Shown: positions 40,066 through 46,964 of the stretch, piece after piece
How the letters are laid out: each line of letters begins with the position of its first letter
How positions within the stretch are numbered: position 1 is the stretch's first letter
Source: an uncultured Lachnospiraceae bacterium
Lineage (GTDB): Bacteria > Bacillota > Clostridia > Lachnospirales > Lachnospiraceae
Direction of reading: 5' to 3'
Length of the DNA stretch: 46,964 nt
Assembly (NCBI GenBank): GCA_937877165.1
Contig: CALEFO010000041.1
Location: forward strand, 1-46,964
The notes under the pieces: model-generated
Databases searched by the model: none
What the model saw: the letters and a program-made list of their open reading frames with translations, nothing else
Told to the model about the DNA's origin: nothing
Program-made: the position numbers and the translations under genes

Positions 40066-40929
40066 GTGAATTATCAGAACACCCTCGAAATGATTGAACA
40101 TGACGGCATCCTGCCGGTGAAGATTTTTCATTATGTCAGAACCGGAAAGATTCCTGCGGGTGTCGTCATGCCGCACTGGCATCAGGATCTGGAACTGGAT
40201 TACATGATTGACGGCGCCGCGCTGATGAAGATCGGAAGTCGGGCGGTCGAGGTCGAAAGCGGCCAGATGCTCCTCATCAACAGCGGAGATATTCACTCGT
40301 CTTATCATTCGGCAAAGGGCGAGGAGCGGGAATCGTATACCGTTCTCTACGACCTTTCCTTTCTGCGGAAATACTGCCCGCAGGCGGACAGGATCCGTTT
40401 CTGCGAGACCTTCTCCGAAGAGCAGAGTCGGCACATCCGGGGAATTCTGGATGAAATGGTTCGTCTGGAACAGGAACATGGACGCGTCGGCATTGATTTG
40501 TACCGACTGAAGATCACCATTTCCGGTATGCAGATTTTCACTTATCTGGCGGAGCACTGTGTGGAGGAATTCCCGATTTCCTGTCACCCGAACGGTCGGA
40601 AATTCGAAAACGTAAACCGCGCGATCAATTACCTTCATGAGCACTATGACAGAAGCATTACCCTGCGGGAGACCGCGGAAAACTGCGGGCTGGATGAAGC
40701 CTACCTCTCCCGATCCTTCCATGAACTGACGGGAGAGTGTTTTCATGATTATCTTCAGATCATGCGGCTGGACCATGCTTATCTGATGCTGCTGGAGAAT
40801 CCCTCCTGCACCGTGACAGAGGCGGCGTTTCAGAGCGGATTTCCCAATCTGAAATCCTTCATTTCCACCTTTCGGCATTACTACGGAGATACTCCCGGGA
40901 AGCATTTCCGGGGGAGCACTTCCGGGTAA
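40066..40929 (+). CDS. AraC-family regulator with cupin sensor domain
   Basis: A 287-residue sugar-responsive regulator. The N-terminal half is a cupin-like sensor (PHWHQDLELDYMIDGAALMKIG, then GQMLLINSGDIHSSYH), the C-terminal 100 residues are an AraC/HTH_18 domain (INYLHEHYDRSITLRETAENCGLDEAYLSRSF and AFQSGFPNLKSFISTFRHYYGDTPGKHFR). Translation starts at GTG (40066), supported by AGAGGAG 6-8 nt upstream. Standing directly before the sugar importer at 41093-43968, it most likely controls that operon. It is cytoplasmic, unlike the membrane-bound regulator at 6666. Confidence 0.92.
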   Translation: MNYQNTLEMIEHDGILPVKIFHYVRTGKIPAGVVMPHWHQDLELDYMIDGAALMKIGSRAVEVESGQMLLINSGDIHSSYHSAKGEERESYTVLYDLSFLRKYCPQADRIRFCETFSEEQSRHIRGILDEMVRLEQEHGRVGIDLYRLKITISGMQIFTYLAEHCVEEFPISCHPNGRKFENVNRAINYLHEHYDRSITLRETAENCGLDEAYLSRSFHELTGECFHDYLQIMRLDHAYLMLLENPSCTVTEAAFQSGFPNLKSFISTFRHYYGDTPGKHFRGSTSG

Positions 40930-40989
40930 CTCTGGTTTATGATTTCGAACGATTCAGAATCATAACCCAGAATAACACTTCCGAGTAAC
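40917..40989. repeat. Direct repeat flanking a hairpin after the AraC gene
   Basis: CACTTCCGGGTAAC (40917-40930) and CACTTCCGAGTAAC (40976-40989) match at 13 of 14 bases. Between them TGGTTTATGATT and AATCATAACCCA form a 12-bp stem. No T-run follows, so this is not a standard terminator. The stop codon of the AraC gene lies inside the first repeat. Confidence 0.55.
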
Positions 40990-41092
40990 CTGATCGAAAA
41001 TATCAAATAATGACATAAATCAAAGGCGAGACAAGTCAAATTATTCATATCTGGAACAAATCAAAACCAATATAATTGCCTAAAAATGCTGC

Positions 41093-42103
41093 ATGGCAGA
41101 TCCATGGAACGAAGTTTGCGGCCTGGGACAGGAAGGCCTGAGCCACTGGGCAACCGATCCTGTTTTCAAGGAAATGGTGAACAACGATATGCTGGTAGAT
41201 CTGACCGGCGAGGACTTTATGAAGAATGTGAAGCCCGAAATGCTGGCACAGACGGAGTATGATGGAAAAGCATACTGCCTGCCGATTTCCACGAATGCAG
41301 CCGGAATTTTCTACAATAAGGATATCTTCAAACAGAATGGAATCGAGGTTCCGACCACGTATGAGGAGCTGATTGCGGACTGCAAGAAATTAAAAGAAGC
41401 GGGAGTGACACCGTTTGCGTTCTTCAATCAGGACTCTCATTCCGGCCAGGCACTGGAGGTTCTGGAAGTCAGTGATCTTCCGGATGAAGAAGAGGTATTC
41501 GCCAAGATTTACGATGGATCGGCAAAGGTTTCCGACTATGACGGATTCCGCAGTGCGGCGCAGAAGATCGTTGAGCTGAATCAGTACGCGCAGGAGGATC
41601 CGTTCGGCACGACCTACGAGCAGGCGATCTCCGACTTTGCAAACGGCAAGACAGCGATGATCATCGGCGGAATCTGGATGATTCCTACGATCAATGAGGA
41701 CAACCCGGAACTGAATTATTCCACCTGTGCTTTCCCGGCAAGTGAAGGAATGACGACGAAAGTGCCGTATCAGAACGACCACTGCCTTGCCATCAGTACT
41801 ACCTGCAAGAACAAGGATGCGGCGCTGAAGTTCCTGGCGTTCATGGCCGAAAAGGAGAATGCGCAGTACTATGCGGATCAGGATGGCTCTCCGTCTTATA
41901 TTGAAGGCGTGGAGACGACCAATGAGGCCAGTGCACCTCTCCTGAAGTATTTCGAAACGGGCAGTGATATCGCACTGTGGCCGGATCAGCTGTGGCAGCC
42001 CGGAATGTATGACACGATGAACAGCTATGCGGATGAACTGGTCCAGAGCGGTGATGTGGATGCCTATCTGGAGAACATCCAGAGTGTCCTTAGTGGCCAA
42101 TAA
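41093..42103 (+). pseudogene. Sugar-binding protein of second importer, 5' end missing
   Basis: The frame encodes the C-terminal 336 residues of a CUT1-class extracellular sugar-binding protein (MLVDLTGEDFMKNVKPEML, YCLPISTNAAGIFYNKDIF, ISDFANGKTAMIIGGIWM, AFMAEKENAQYYADQDGSPS). The usual lipoprotein signal and first 80-100 residues are absent, and a stop codon (TAA at 41079-41081 region) closes the frame just upstream. The first ATG at 41093 has no ribosome site. The protein could not reach the cell surface, so the gene is probably dead through a 5' deletion. The two permease genes behind it are intact, as is the AraC gene in front. Confidence 0.8.
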
Positions 42104-42137
42104 GGTGAAGATTTTCATCAATCACGAACATGTGATT

Positions 42138-42173
42138 ACAGCTGAAGCCTGTCACAAGGCTTCAGCTGTTTTT
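42138..42173 (+). terminator. Terminator between binding-protein and permease genes
   Basis: ACAGCTGAAGCC and GGCTTCAGCTGT form a perfect 12-bp stem, followed by TTTT. Such partial terminators commonly lower permease expression relative to the binding protein. It also separates the broken gene from the permeases, only 14 nt before the next start. Confidence 0.9.
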
Positions 42174-42186
42174 GAAGGAGTTACTC

Positions 42187-43092
42187 ATGAGAAACAGCGA
42201 CAGATCTTTCCCTTGCCAACAACAGCGGGGAACAAAACTCACGACGCGGGCGGTCTTTTTCCTTTTTACGCTCCCAGCGGTTCTTCTATACCTGTATTTC
42301 ATTGTGTATCCGCTTCTGAACGGATTGTATTACAGCCTGACGGATTGGAACGGCATTGGAAGATCTTATCAGTTTGTGGGGCTTGCCAATTATTACAAGA
42401 TTTTTCATGATAAGACTTCACTGTCTGTAGTAGGAAGAACGTTTCTGTATACCCTCCTTCTGACGGTAATCTGCACGGCACTCTCAGTTTTTCTGGCTTT
42501 GCTTTTGAATCGGGAGATGAAGGGAAAGAGTATCTTTCGCTCTATTTATTTCTTCCCGGCAGTGCTCTCGAGCATTACCATTGGTTTGATTTTCAATCAG
42601 ATTTATAACGGTCTTCTTCCGCAGGTTGGGGCGGAGCTTGGAATCGGGGCTTTGTCGCATTCCCTTCTTTCCAGTGGAAAAACAGCAATGTGGGCTATTT
42701 TGTTTATCAACATATGGCAGGGGACGGCATTGCCGACGGTCATTGCAATCGCCGGTCTTCAGGCTATTCCGACAGAAATCAGGGAATCTGCGAAGATGGA
42801 TGGAGCAAATGCCTGGCAGCAGTTCTGTCATGTTACGCTTCCTCTGCTGATGCCGACCGTCTCCGTCATTATCATTCTGAATGTGCGGTCCGGCCTTATG
42901 GTCTTCGACTACATCAAGGCGACCACGGACGGAGGTCCCGGCTTTGCCACCATGTCGATTGCAATGGAGATTTATAAGCATGCATTTACGGACATGAAGT
43001 TTGCTTATTCATCGGCGGAGTCCACGGTCACCTTCCTTCTGATTACGGTCATTGCCATCATTCAGCTGTGGTGTTCCAGGGAAAAGGAGTGA
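42187..43092 (+). CDS. ABC sugar importer permease, MalF/UgpA type
   Basis: A 301-residue inner-membrane subunit of a CUT1 sugar importer with about six hydrophobic segments (AVFFLFTLPAVLLYLYFIVYP at the start). The motif FNGxYYSxTDWNG (here LNGLYYSLTDWNGIG) is typical, and the EAA loop appears as ESAKMDGANAWQQFCHVTLP. The start at 42187 follows AAGGAG by 6 nt, right after the terminator. The next permease gene starts 4 nt after its stop, so they are coupled. The substrate is unknown; the binding-protein gene that would define it is broken. Confidence 0.93.
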   Translation: MRNSDRSFPCQQQRGTKLTTRAVFFLFTLPAVLLYLYFIVYPLLNGLYYSLTDWNGIGRSYQFVGLANYYKIFHDKTSLSVVGRTFLYTLLLTVICTALSVFLALLLNREMKGKSIFRSIYFFPAVLSSITIGLIFNQIYNGLLPQVGAELGIGALSHSLLSSGKTAMWAILFINIWQGTALPTVIAIAGLQAIPTEIRESAKMDGANAWQQFCHVTLPLLMPTVSVIIILNVRSGLMVFDYIKATTDGGPGFATMSIAMEIYKHAFTDMKFAYSSAESTVTFLLITVIAIIQLWCSREKE

Positions 43093-43095
43093 GAA

Positions 43096-43968
43096 ATGAA
43101 CAATACAATGCAATTGGATCTGAACGAACAGGAAAAGAAAAAGAAAGTACTTGTCCAGGCCCTTTGCTATCTAATCCTGGTGATCGGGCTGGTTTTGATT
43201 GTGTTCCCGATGTACCTGACTCTGGTGACAGCGCTGAAATCCCCGGAGGAGACCTCCCGAAACTTTTTCGCATTGCCATCCTCCTTGTATCTGGAGAACT
43301 TCAGTCAGGTGATTCATAAGGCGAATTTCTTTTATTACATCCGGAATTCGCTTCAGATTACGGTATTTTCACTTCTAGGGATTTCGTTCATCGTTCCGTT
43401 AATTTCCTATGCGGTGGCGAGAAACATGGACCGCGTCTATTACAAGCTGATCTATGTGCTGTTTGTGTCTGGCGCCTTCATTCCGTTTACGATTCTGATG
43501 GTGCCGCAGATCAAGCTGATGAGCATGCTCCATCTGATGAGCAGCTGGGGGCTGATTCTCCTGTACTGGGTGTATTCCCTGTCGGAGGGCCTTCTTCTGA
43601 CGGTGAGCTTTATCCAGAGCGGAATCCCGAAGGAGATCGAAGAGGCTGCCTACATTGACGGGGCAGGTGTGTTCTATACTTTTGCCAGGATTGTCTATCC
43701 GATGATGAAGCCGATCATCGTCTCGGTTATCATCATGGATGCATTGTGGATCTGGAATGATTTCCAGCTGCCGCTCCTTATGCTGAATTCCAGCCAGAAG
43801 CTGTGGACGCTGCCGCTGTTCCAGTACAACTTCCAGTCAAAGTACACCGTTGCATACAACCAGGCCTTTGCGGCGTTTCTTCTCAGCATCGTGCCGATCA
43901 TGATTTTCTATCTTCTGATGCAGAAGCAGATCATGGAAGGACTGGCTGCGGGCGCGGTGAAGGGCTGA
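43096..43968 (+). CDS. ABC sugar importer permease, MalG/AraQ type
   Basis: A 290-residue second permease with about six hydrophobic segments (ALCYLILVIGLVLIVFPMYLTLV at the start). The EAA loop is EEAAYIDGAGVFYTFARIVYP and the C-terminus ends in AAGAVKG, both family marks. It forms the channel with the MalF-type protein and needs an ATPase encoded elsewhere. GGAGTGAG overlaps the end of the previous gene and serves as its ribosome site. It ends the operon. Confidence 0.93.
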   Translation: MNNTMQLDLNEQEKKKKVLVQALCYLILVIGLVLIVFPMYLTLVTALKSPEETSRNFFALPSSLYLENFSQVIHKANFFYYIRNSLQITVFSLLGISFIVPLISYAVARNMDRVYYKLIYVLFVSGAFIPFTILMVPQIKLMSMLHLMSSWGLILLYWVYSLSEGLLLTVSFIQSGIPKEIEEAAYIDGAGVFYTFARIVYPMMKPIIVSVIIMDALWIWNDFQLPLLMLNSSQKLWTLPLFQYNFQSKYTVAYNQAFAAFLLSIVPIMIFYLLMQKQIMEGLAAGAVKG

Positions 43969-43992
43969 TCCGGAGGTGCAGCGAAGAGCCAA

Positions 43993-44031
43993 TTGGGGAA
44001 AATTTGAAAATGATCTTTTGATTTTCCCCAA
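43993..44031. repeat. Inverted repeat after the permease operon
   Basis: TTGGGGAAAAT and ATTTTCCCCAA form a perfect 11-bp stem. AAAACT follows on the plus strand, so it is not a standard plus-strand terminator, although it may protect the transcript 3' end. Confidence 0.6.
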
Positions 44032-44147
44032 AAACTGAGTTATAAATATAGGGCAGCCAGTAATTTTGAGTCAGTCCGATGGACGCTCATTCGGAAAGGA
44101 AAATCCGACAGCAGAAGCGGAACAGCAAACTGAACAGCATAAGATCA

Positions 44148-44198
44148 ACAGCGTGTAGCCATTGGCATAAATCCAGCCGGTGACCGCACGCTGTTTTT
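44148..44198 (+). terminator. Terminator upstream of the MATE gene
   Basis: AACAGCGTG pairs with CACGCTGTT around a loop of about 30 nt that can form a further hairpin (GCCATTGGC), and TTTTT follows. It separates the sugar importer from the MATE gene; the 280-nt gap between the two holds little else besides copy j of the repeat. Confidence 0.75.
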
Positions 44199-44202
44199 GT
44201 TA

Positions 44203-44248
44203 TGCCGCATTCGGTAAAACCGCCTTCGCGGATTTTACCTTAAGGAGG
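44203..44248 (+). repeat. Modular leader repeat, copy j (last stem only)
   Basis: TGCCGCATTCGG, GGTAAAACCGCC, GCGGATTTTACC and CTTAAGGAGG. Both stem strands carry the same paired change (GGTAAAA with TTTTACC instead of GGCAAAA with TTTTGCC), so pairing is kept. The final GAGG (44245-44248) lies 7 nt before the ATG of the MATE gene. Confidence 0.88.
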
Positions 44249-44255
44249 TATGGAA

Positions 44256-45653
44256 ATGGAAGAAGCAAGCAGTCAGTTTTTAGGGGAGGCGCCGATTGGC
44301 AGTCTGATGCGCAAATATGCTGTCCCCTGCATTATCTCACTTCTGGTGGGAGCACTTTATAACATCGTTGACCAGATTTTTATTGCAAATGCCTCGTATC
44401 TGGGATCCTATGGCAACGCGGCGAATACAGTCGTGTTTCCCCTGACGGTTATCGCATTGGCAATTGCGGTTATGATTGGAGACGGGTGCTGCGCCTTTGT
44501 CAGCCTCAGCCTTGGCAAACAAGAACCGGAAACCGCCAGAAAGAGTGTTGGGAATTCCATCCTCATGGTCATTGCCAGCAGTCTGATTCTGACAGTTCTG
44601 TATCTTGCTTTTATGAATCAGATTCTGTCCATGTTCGGAGGCACAGTCAACGCAGAAACCTTCCGGCATTCCAGAGAGTACTTTTTCTACATTACGCTGG
44701 GGATTCCTTTTTACATGTTTGGACAGGCACTGAATCCGATTATCCGTTCGGATGGGAGTCCGAGATTTGCCATGGCTTCCACATTGGTGGGGGCGGTCCT
44801 GAATATTATTCTGGATCCCATCTTCATCTTCTGTTTCCGATGGGGAATGATGGGAGCCGCTGTAGCGACGGTGGTTGGACAGATTGTAACAGCCGTTCTG
44901 GCGGTCTGGTATATTGTGCATATGAAGCAGGTAAAGCCTTCCGGTACAGACTTCAGGCTGAGCGGCAGGATCTGCAGAAGAACATTGCTGCTTGGAATTA
45001 CAAGCTTCCTGTCGCAGATATCGCTGGTAGCGGCCATGGCAGCCATCAACAATATGATCCGCAAGTACGGGGCGATGGACGAGGTGTTCGGGCAGGAGCA
45101 ATATGCGCAGATTCCCATGGCAGTCGTTGGCATTGTCATGAAGTTTTTCCAGATCGTGATCTCCATTGTGGTTGGCATGGCAGCGGGATGCATTCCGATT
45201 GTCGGATTTAATATGGGAGCCGGAAAGAAAAAACGGGTTCGCGAGCTGTTCACAAGGCTTTTGCTGTCCGAAGCGATGGTTGGTGCCACTGCACTTTTCA
45301 TTGTGGAGGTATTTCCAAAGCAGCTGATCGGCATTTTCGGTGCGGCAAATGAAAGCACCTATTATACGGAATTTGCCCTGAAGGCGTTCCGAATTTATCT
45401 ATGCATGATGGTGCTTGCATGTGTGAATAAGGCATGCTTTATTTTCCTCCAGGCAATGGGAAAGGCCGTGGAGTCAACCATGCTCTCTATGGTACGAGAG
45501 ATTGCGTTCGGCGTCGGCTTTGCATTGCTGCTGCCTCTTTTCTTCGGGCTGAACGGTGTCCTGTATTCCATGCCGCTGTCGGATGCTTTGACCTTTGTTC
45601 TCGCTGTGATTCTGATTAGAAAGACGTACCGCGAGCTTACGGAAAGTATATAA
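44256..45653 (+). CDS. MATE family multidrug/metabolite exporter
   Basis: A 465-residue membrane protein with about twelve hydrophobic segments arranged as two related halves of six, as in MATE Na+ or H+ antiporters. Marks are SLLVGALYNIVDQIFIAN near the start, GMMGAAVATVVGQ in the middle, PIVGFNMGAGKKKRV in the second half, and FFGLNGVLYSMPLSDALTF at the end. The start at 44256 (MEEASS) is preferred because AAGGAGG lies 7 nt before it, while the ATG at 44250 is too close. The substrate is unknown. It appears to be a single-gene unit. Confidence 0.93.
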   Translation: MEEASSQFLGEAPIGSLMRKYAVPCIISLLVGALYNIVDQIFIANASYLGSYGNAANTVVFPLTVIALAIAVMIGDGCCAFVSLSLGKQEPETARKSVGNSILMVIASSLILTVLYLAFMNQILSMFGGTVNAETFRHSREYFFYITLGIPFYMFGQALNPIIRSDGSPRFAMASTLVGAVLNIILDPIFIFCFRWGMMGAAVATVVGQIVTAVLAVWYIVHMKQVKPSGTDFRLSGRICRRTLLLGITSFLSQISLVAAMAAINNMIRKYGAMDEVFGQEQYAQIPMAVVGIVMKFFQIVISIVVGMAAGCIPIVGFNMGAGKKKRVRELFTRLLLSEAMVGATALFIVEVFPKQLIGIFGAANESTYYTEFALKAFRIYLCMMVLACVNKACFIFLQAMGKAVESTMLSMVREIAFGVGFALLLPLFFGLNGVLYSMPLSDALTFVLAVILIRKTYRELTESI

Positions 45654-45749
45654 TGGGTCTGTAAAGGGAAAACGAAGCTCATTCTGCAAAGTGCTGGACC
45701 GCACCCTGGATGAACTGCTTTGGAAGAAGCTGTGATCGGAGAGGATCCT

Positions 45750-46052
45750 ATGATAAAGCTTTTGGGAAAAGTATTTGGGACCGAAAAAGTGAAGATTTAT
45801 GAGAAACGCGGAGCCAGAAAGGAATGGACGGCGCTGAAGGAGGCCCTGAAGGCAGCGGGAATTCGTAAAACAGAGGCCAATGCATTTCAAAAGGAGCCCG
45901 GGCCTGTGACCTGTGGCTGCTCGTTGGACAATCGGGACTTCGGACAGGGCGGAAGAATCGACCGCGATATGTATAACATCTATGTCCGGGCGGAGGACGA
46001 AGCCGCGGCAAGAGCGGTTATGGAGCGCGTGTTGTCAGTAAGCGGGAAATGA
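45750..46052 (+). CDS. Small protein of unknown function
   Basis: A 100-residue protein beginning MIKLLGKVFGTEKVKIYEK. The first part is basic and helical (KEWTALKEALKAAGIRKTEANAF), the last part has a strand and helix (DMYNIYVRAEDEAAARAVMERVL) that recall a small alpha/beta fold, as in DUF2007-like proteins; that match is weak. Two Cys lie close together (VTCGCSLDN). GGAGAGG is 6 nt before the ATG at 45750, so this start is good. It precedes the YbaK gene by 13 nt and probably shares its transcript. The 96-nt gap before it shows no clear promoter. Confidence 0.65.
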   Translation: MIKLLGKVFGTEKVKIYEKRGARKEWTALKEALKAAGIRKTEANAFQKEPGPVTCGCSLDNRDFGQGGRIDRDMYNIYVRAEDEAAARAVMERVLSVSGK

Positions 46053-46065
46053 CGAGGAATAGGAA

Positions 46066-46542
46066 ATGTCAGCAGTTAAAGTAAGAGAATATCTGGAAGA
46101 ACGAGGCCTGGAGGACCGGATTACAACACACACAGAGACGATTGATACGGTGGAGCATGCGGCGCAGCAGATTGGCTGCAGCGAGGCGGAGATTGCCAAA
46201 ACACTGTCTTTTCTGGTGGATGCGAAGCCGGTGATTGTAGTCATGGCAGGAGATACCAGAGTCAACAGCTCGAAGTTCAAGGCACAGTTTCATGAGAAGC
46301 CGCATATGATTCCACGGGAGGATGTGGAACGGATCACCGGAGATCTCCCCGGAGGAGTGTGTCCGTTTGCGATTCCTGCGGGAATTCCGATCTGGCTGGA
46401 CATTTCTCTGAAGAGATTTGAACAAGTACATCCGGCGGGAGGTGATGAATTTACCTCAGTAGCTATGACGCCGGCAGAGCTGGAAAAGGCTTCCGGGGCT
46501 ATTGGCTGGTGCGATGTCTGCAAGGGCTGGCTGCCGGAGTGA
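46066..46542 (+). CDS. YbaK/ProX-type aminoacyl-tRNA deacylase
   Basis: A 158-residue protein of the YbaK/ProRS-editing family, which hydrolyses mischarged tRNA such as Cys-tRNAPro or Ala-tRNAPro. The conserved parts are EHAAQQIGCSEAEIAKTLSFLV (with the catalytic Lys), VIVVMAGDTRVNSSKFK, GVCPFAIPAGIPIWLD with the G-x-x-P-F loop, and GWCDVC at the end. Stand-alone proteins of this kind in clostridia have varied tRNA specificity, which cannot be read here. It lies 13 nt after the small protein gene. Confidence 0.9.
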   Translation: MSAVKVREYLEERGLEDRITTHTETIDTVEHAAQQIGCSEAEIAKTLSFLVDAKPVIVVMAGDTRVNSSKFKAQFHEKPHMIPREDVERITGDLPGGVCPFAIPAGIPIWLDISLKRFEQVHPAGGDEFTSVAMTPAELEKASGAIGWCDVCKGWLPE

Positions 46543-46545
46543 TGG

Positions 46546-46610
46546 GCGCTGCCGCATTCGGCAAAATCGCTGCACGCTGCCAACAGAGAGAATTCGCCTC
46601 CGTGGGGCAG
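46546..46610 (+). repeat. Modular leader repeat, copy k (degenerate)
   Basis: GCTGCCGCATTCGG and GGCAAAATCGC are preserved, followed by GAGAATTCGCCTC, a segment otherwise found only in the loop of copy c. The return stem and GAGG are lost. It begins 3 nt after the YbaK stop, before the promoter region of deoC. Confidence 0.6.
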
Positions 46611-46668
46611 AAATGGTATCATAGTGGGAACGCCGGAAAGGCACATCGTATTGATAGAAAGGGACAAG

Positions 46669-46964
46669 ATGGATCAGAAGAAAATACAAGAAATTATTGC
46701 AAGCTGTGATCACACCTTGCTGAAGGTGGATGCCACCTGGGAGCAGATCCGGGAAATCTGCGAGGATGCCGTGCGGTTCGGAACGGCGAGCGTCTGTATT
46801 CCGCCGGCCTATGCGAGGCAGGCCGTGGAATATCTGAATGGACGCATTCCGGTTTGCGTCGTAATCGGCTTTCCGAATGGCTATTCCACTACGGCCTCCA
46901 AGGTATTTGAGGCGAAGGATGCCATCTCGAACGGCGTGTCTGAGGTGGGCATGGTCATCAATGT
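46669..46964 (+). CDS. deoC: Deoxyribose-phosphate aldolase, N-terminal part
   Basis: The window ends inside this gene; 98 codons are present. The start MDQKKIQEIIASCDHTLLKVDATWEQI is typical of DeoC (D-x-T-x-L), followed by SVCIPPAYARQA and CVVIGFPNGYSTTASKVFEAKDAI, which are substrate-binding parts of the TIM barrel. The enzyme splits deoxyribose 5-phosphate into acetaldehyde and glyceraldehyde 3-phosphate in nucleoside breakdown. The catalytic Lys lies beyond the window end. AAAGGG precedes the ATG by about 5 nt; TATCAT at 46617-46622 may be its -10 box. Confidence 0.93.
   Translation, partial: MDQKKIQEIIASCDHTLLKVDATWEQIREICEDAVRFGTASVCIPPAYARQAVEYLNGRIPVCVVIGFPNGYSTTASKVFEAKDAISNGVSEVGMVIN

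Overview
The window (about 47 kb, roughly 50% G+C) looks like the chromosome of a gut Lachnospiraceae-type Clostridium relative (Firmicutes). The basis is family knowledge plus sequence signs: strong AGGAGG-type ribosome sites, LplB/LplC/LplA-type sugar importers, PPi-dependent phosphofructokinase, a DUF4364 protein behind malic enzyme, a 7TM-PAS-HD-GYP-GGDEF protein and a CCA-less tRNA-Leu gene. No phage, transposase, rRNA or CRISPR array was seen.

Layout. 1-1134: tail of a PIN-domain protein and an unknown membrane protein (minus strand). 1822-15408: a glycan-use locus with permease, CE15/acetylxylan-type esterase (one-base frameshift), permease, lipoprotein binding protein, a membrane-anchored AraC regulator, a GH115-like alpha-glucuronidase, an unrecognised alpha/alpha-toroid glycosidase-like protein and a GH42 beta-galactosidase. 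The genes fit import and trimming of a uronic-acid-decorated, galactose-containing plant glycan; the substrate is inferred. 15640-22365: HIT protein, AAA/DUF4143 ATPase, a large c-di-GMP enzyme and a secreted InlB-repeat/propeller protein. 22794-27170: flavoredoxin-like protein, LarC1, a NOL1/NOP2/Sun rRNA methyltransferase and a cysteine desulfurase. 27134-31326 (minus): a type IV pilus/competence-like operon holding a transglutaminase lipoprotein, a GspF/PilC platform protein and four small pilin-like membrane proteins, without ATPase or prepilin peptidase in view. 31731-38846: central carbon genes (pfp, glgP), rarA, malic enzyme and DUF4364. 38911-39726: tRNA-Leu and a HigB/HigA toxin-antitoxin pair. 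40066-43968: AraC regulator and a second sugar importer whose binding-protein gene has lost its 5' end. 44256-46964: MATE transporter, a small protein, YbaK deacylase and the start of deoC.

The most unusual signal is a modular, strongly structured repeat family with eleven copies or partial copies. The full form is a 34-bp palindrome, then a hairpin CGGTGCTGACGCACCG, then a stem formed by GGCAAAACCGC and GCGGATTTTGCC with a variable loop, then CCTCAGYGAGG. In six cases the last GAGG/GGGG is the Shine-Dalgarno sequence 7-8 nt before the start codon of an otherwise unrelated gene; a seventh copy sits 13 nt before a start. Paired base changes between copies preserve the stems. One copy lies in the pfp 3' UTR, and the palindrome alone sits in frame inside the rRNA methyltransferase gene. 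I do not recognise this family as described; it could be a mobile structured leader or a cis-regulatory RNA.

A second signal is a tandem GTTACC motif with 12-bp spacing at the same distance upstream of both the pfp and glgP promoters, which suggests shared control of glycolysis and glycogen breakdown. Several leaders also hold degenerate 20-36 bp tandem repeats just before ribosome-binding sites.
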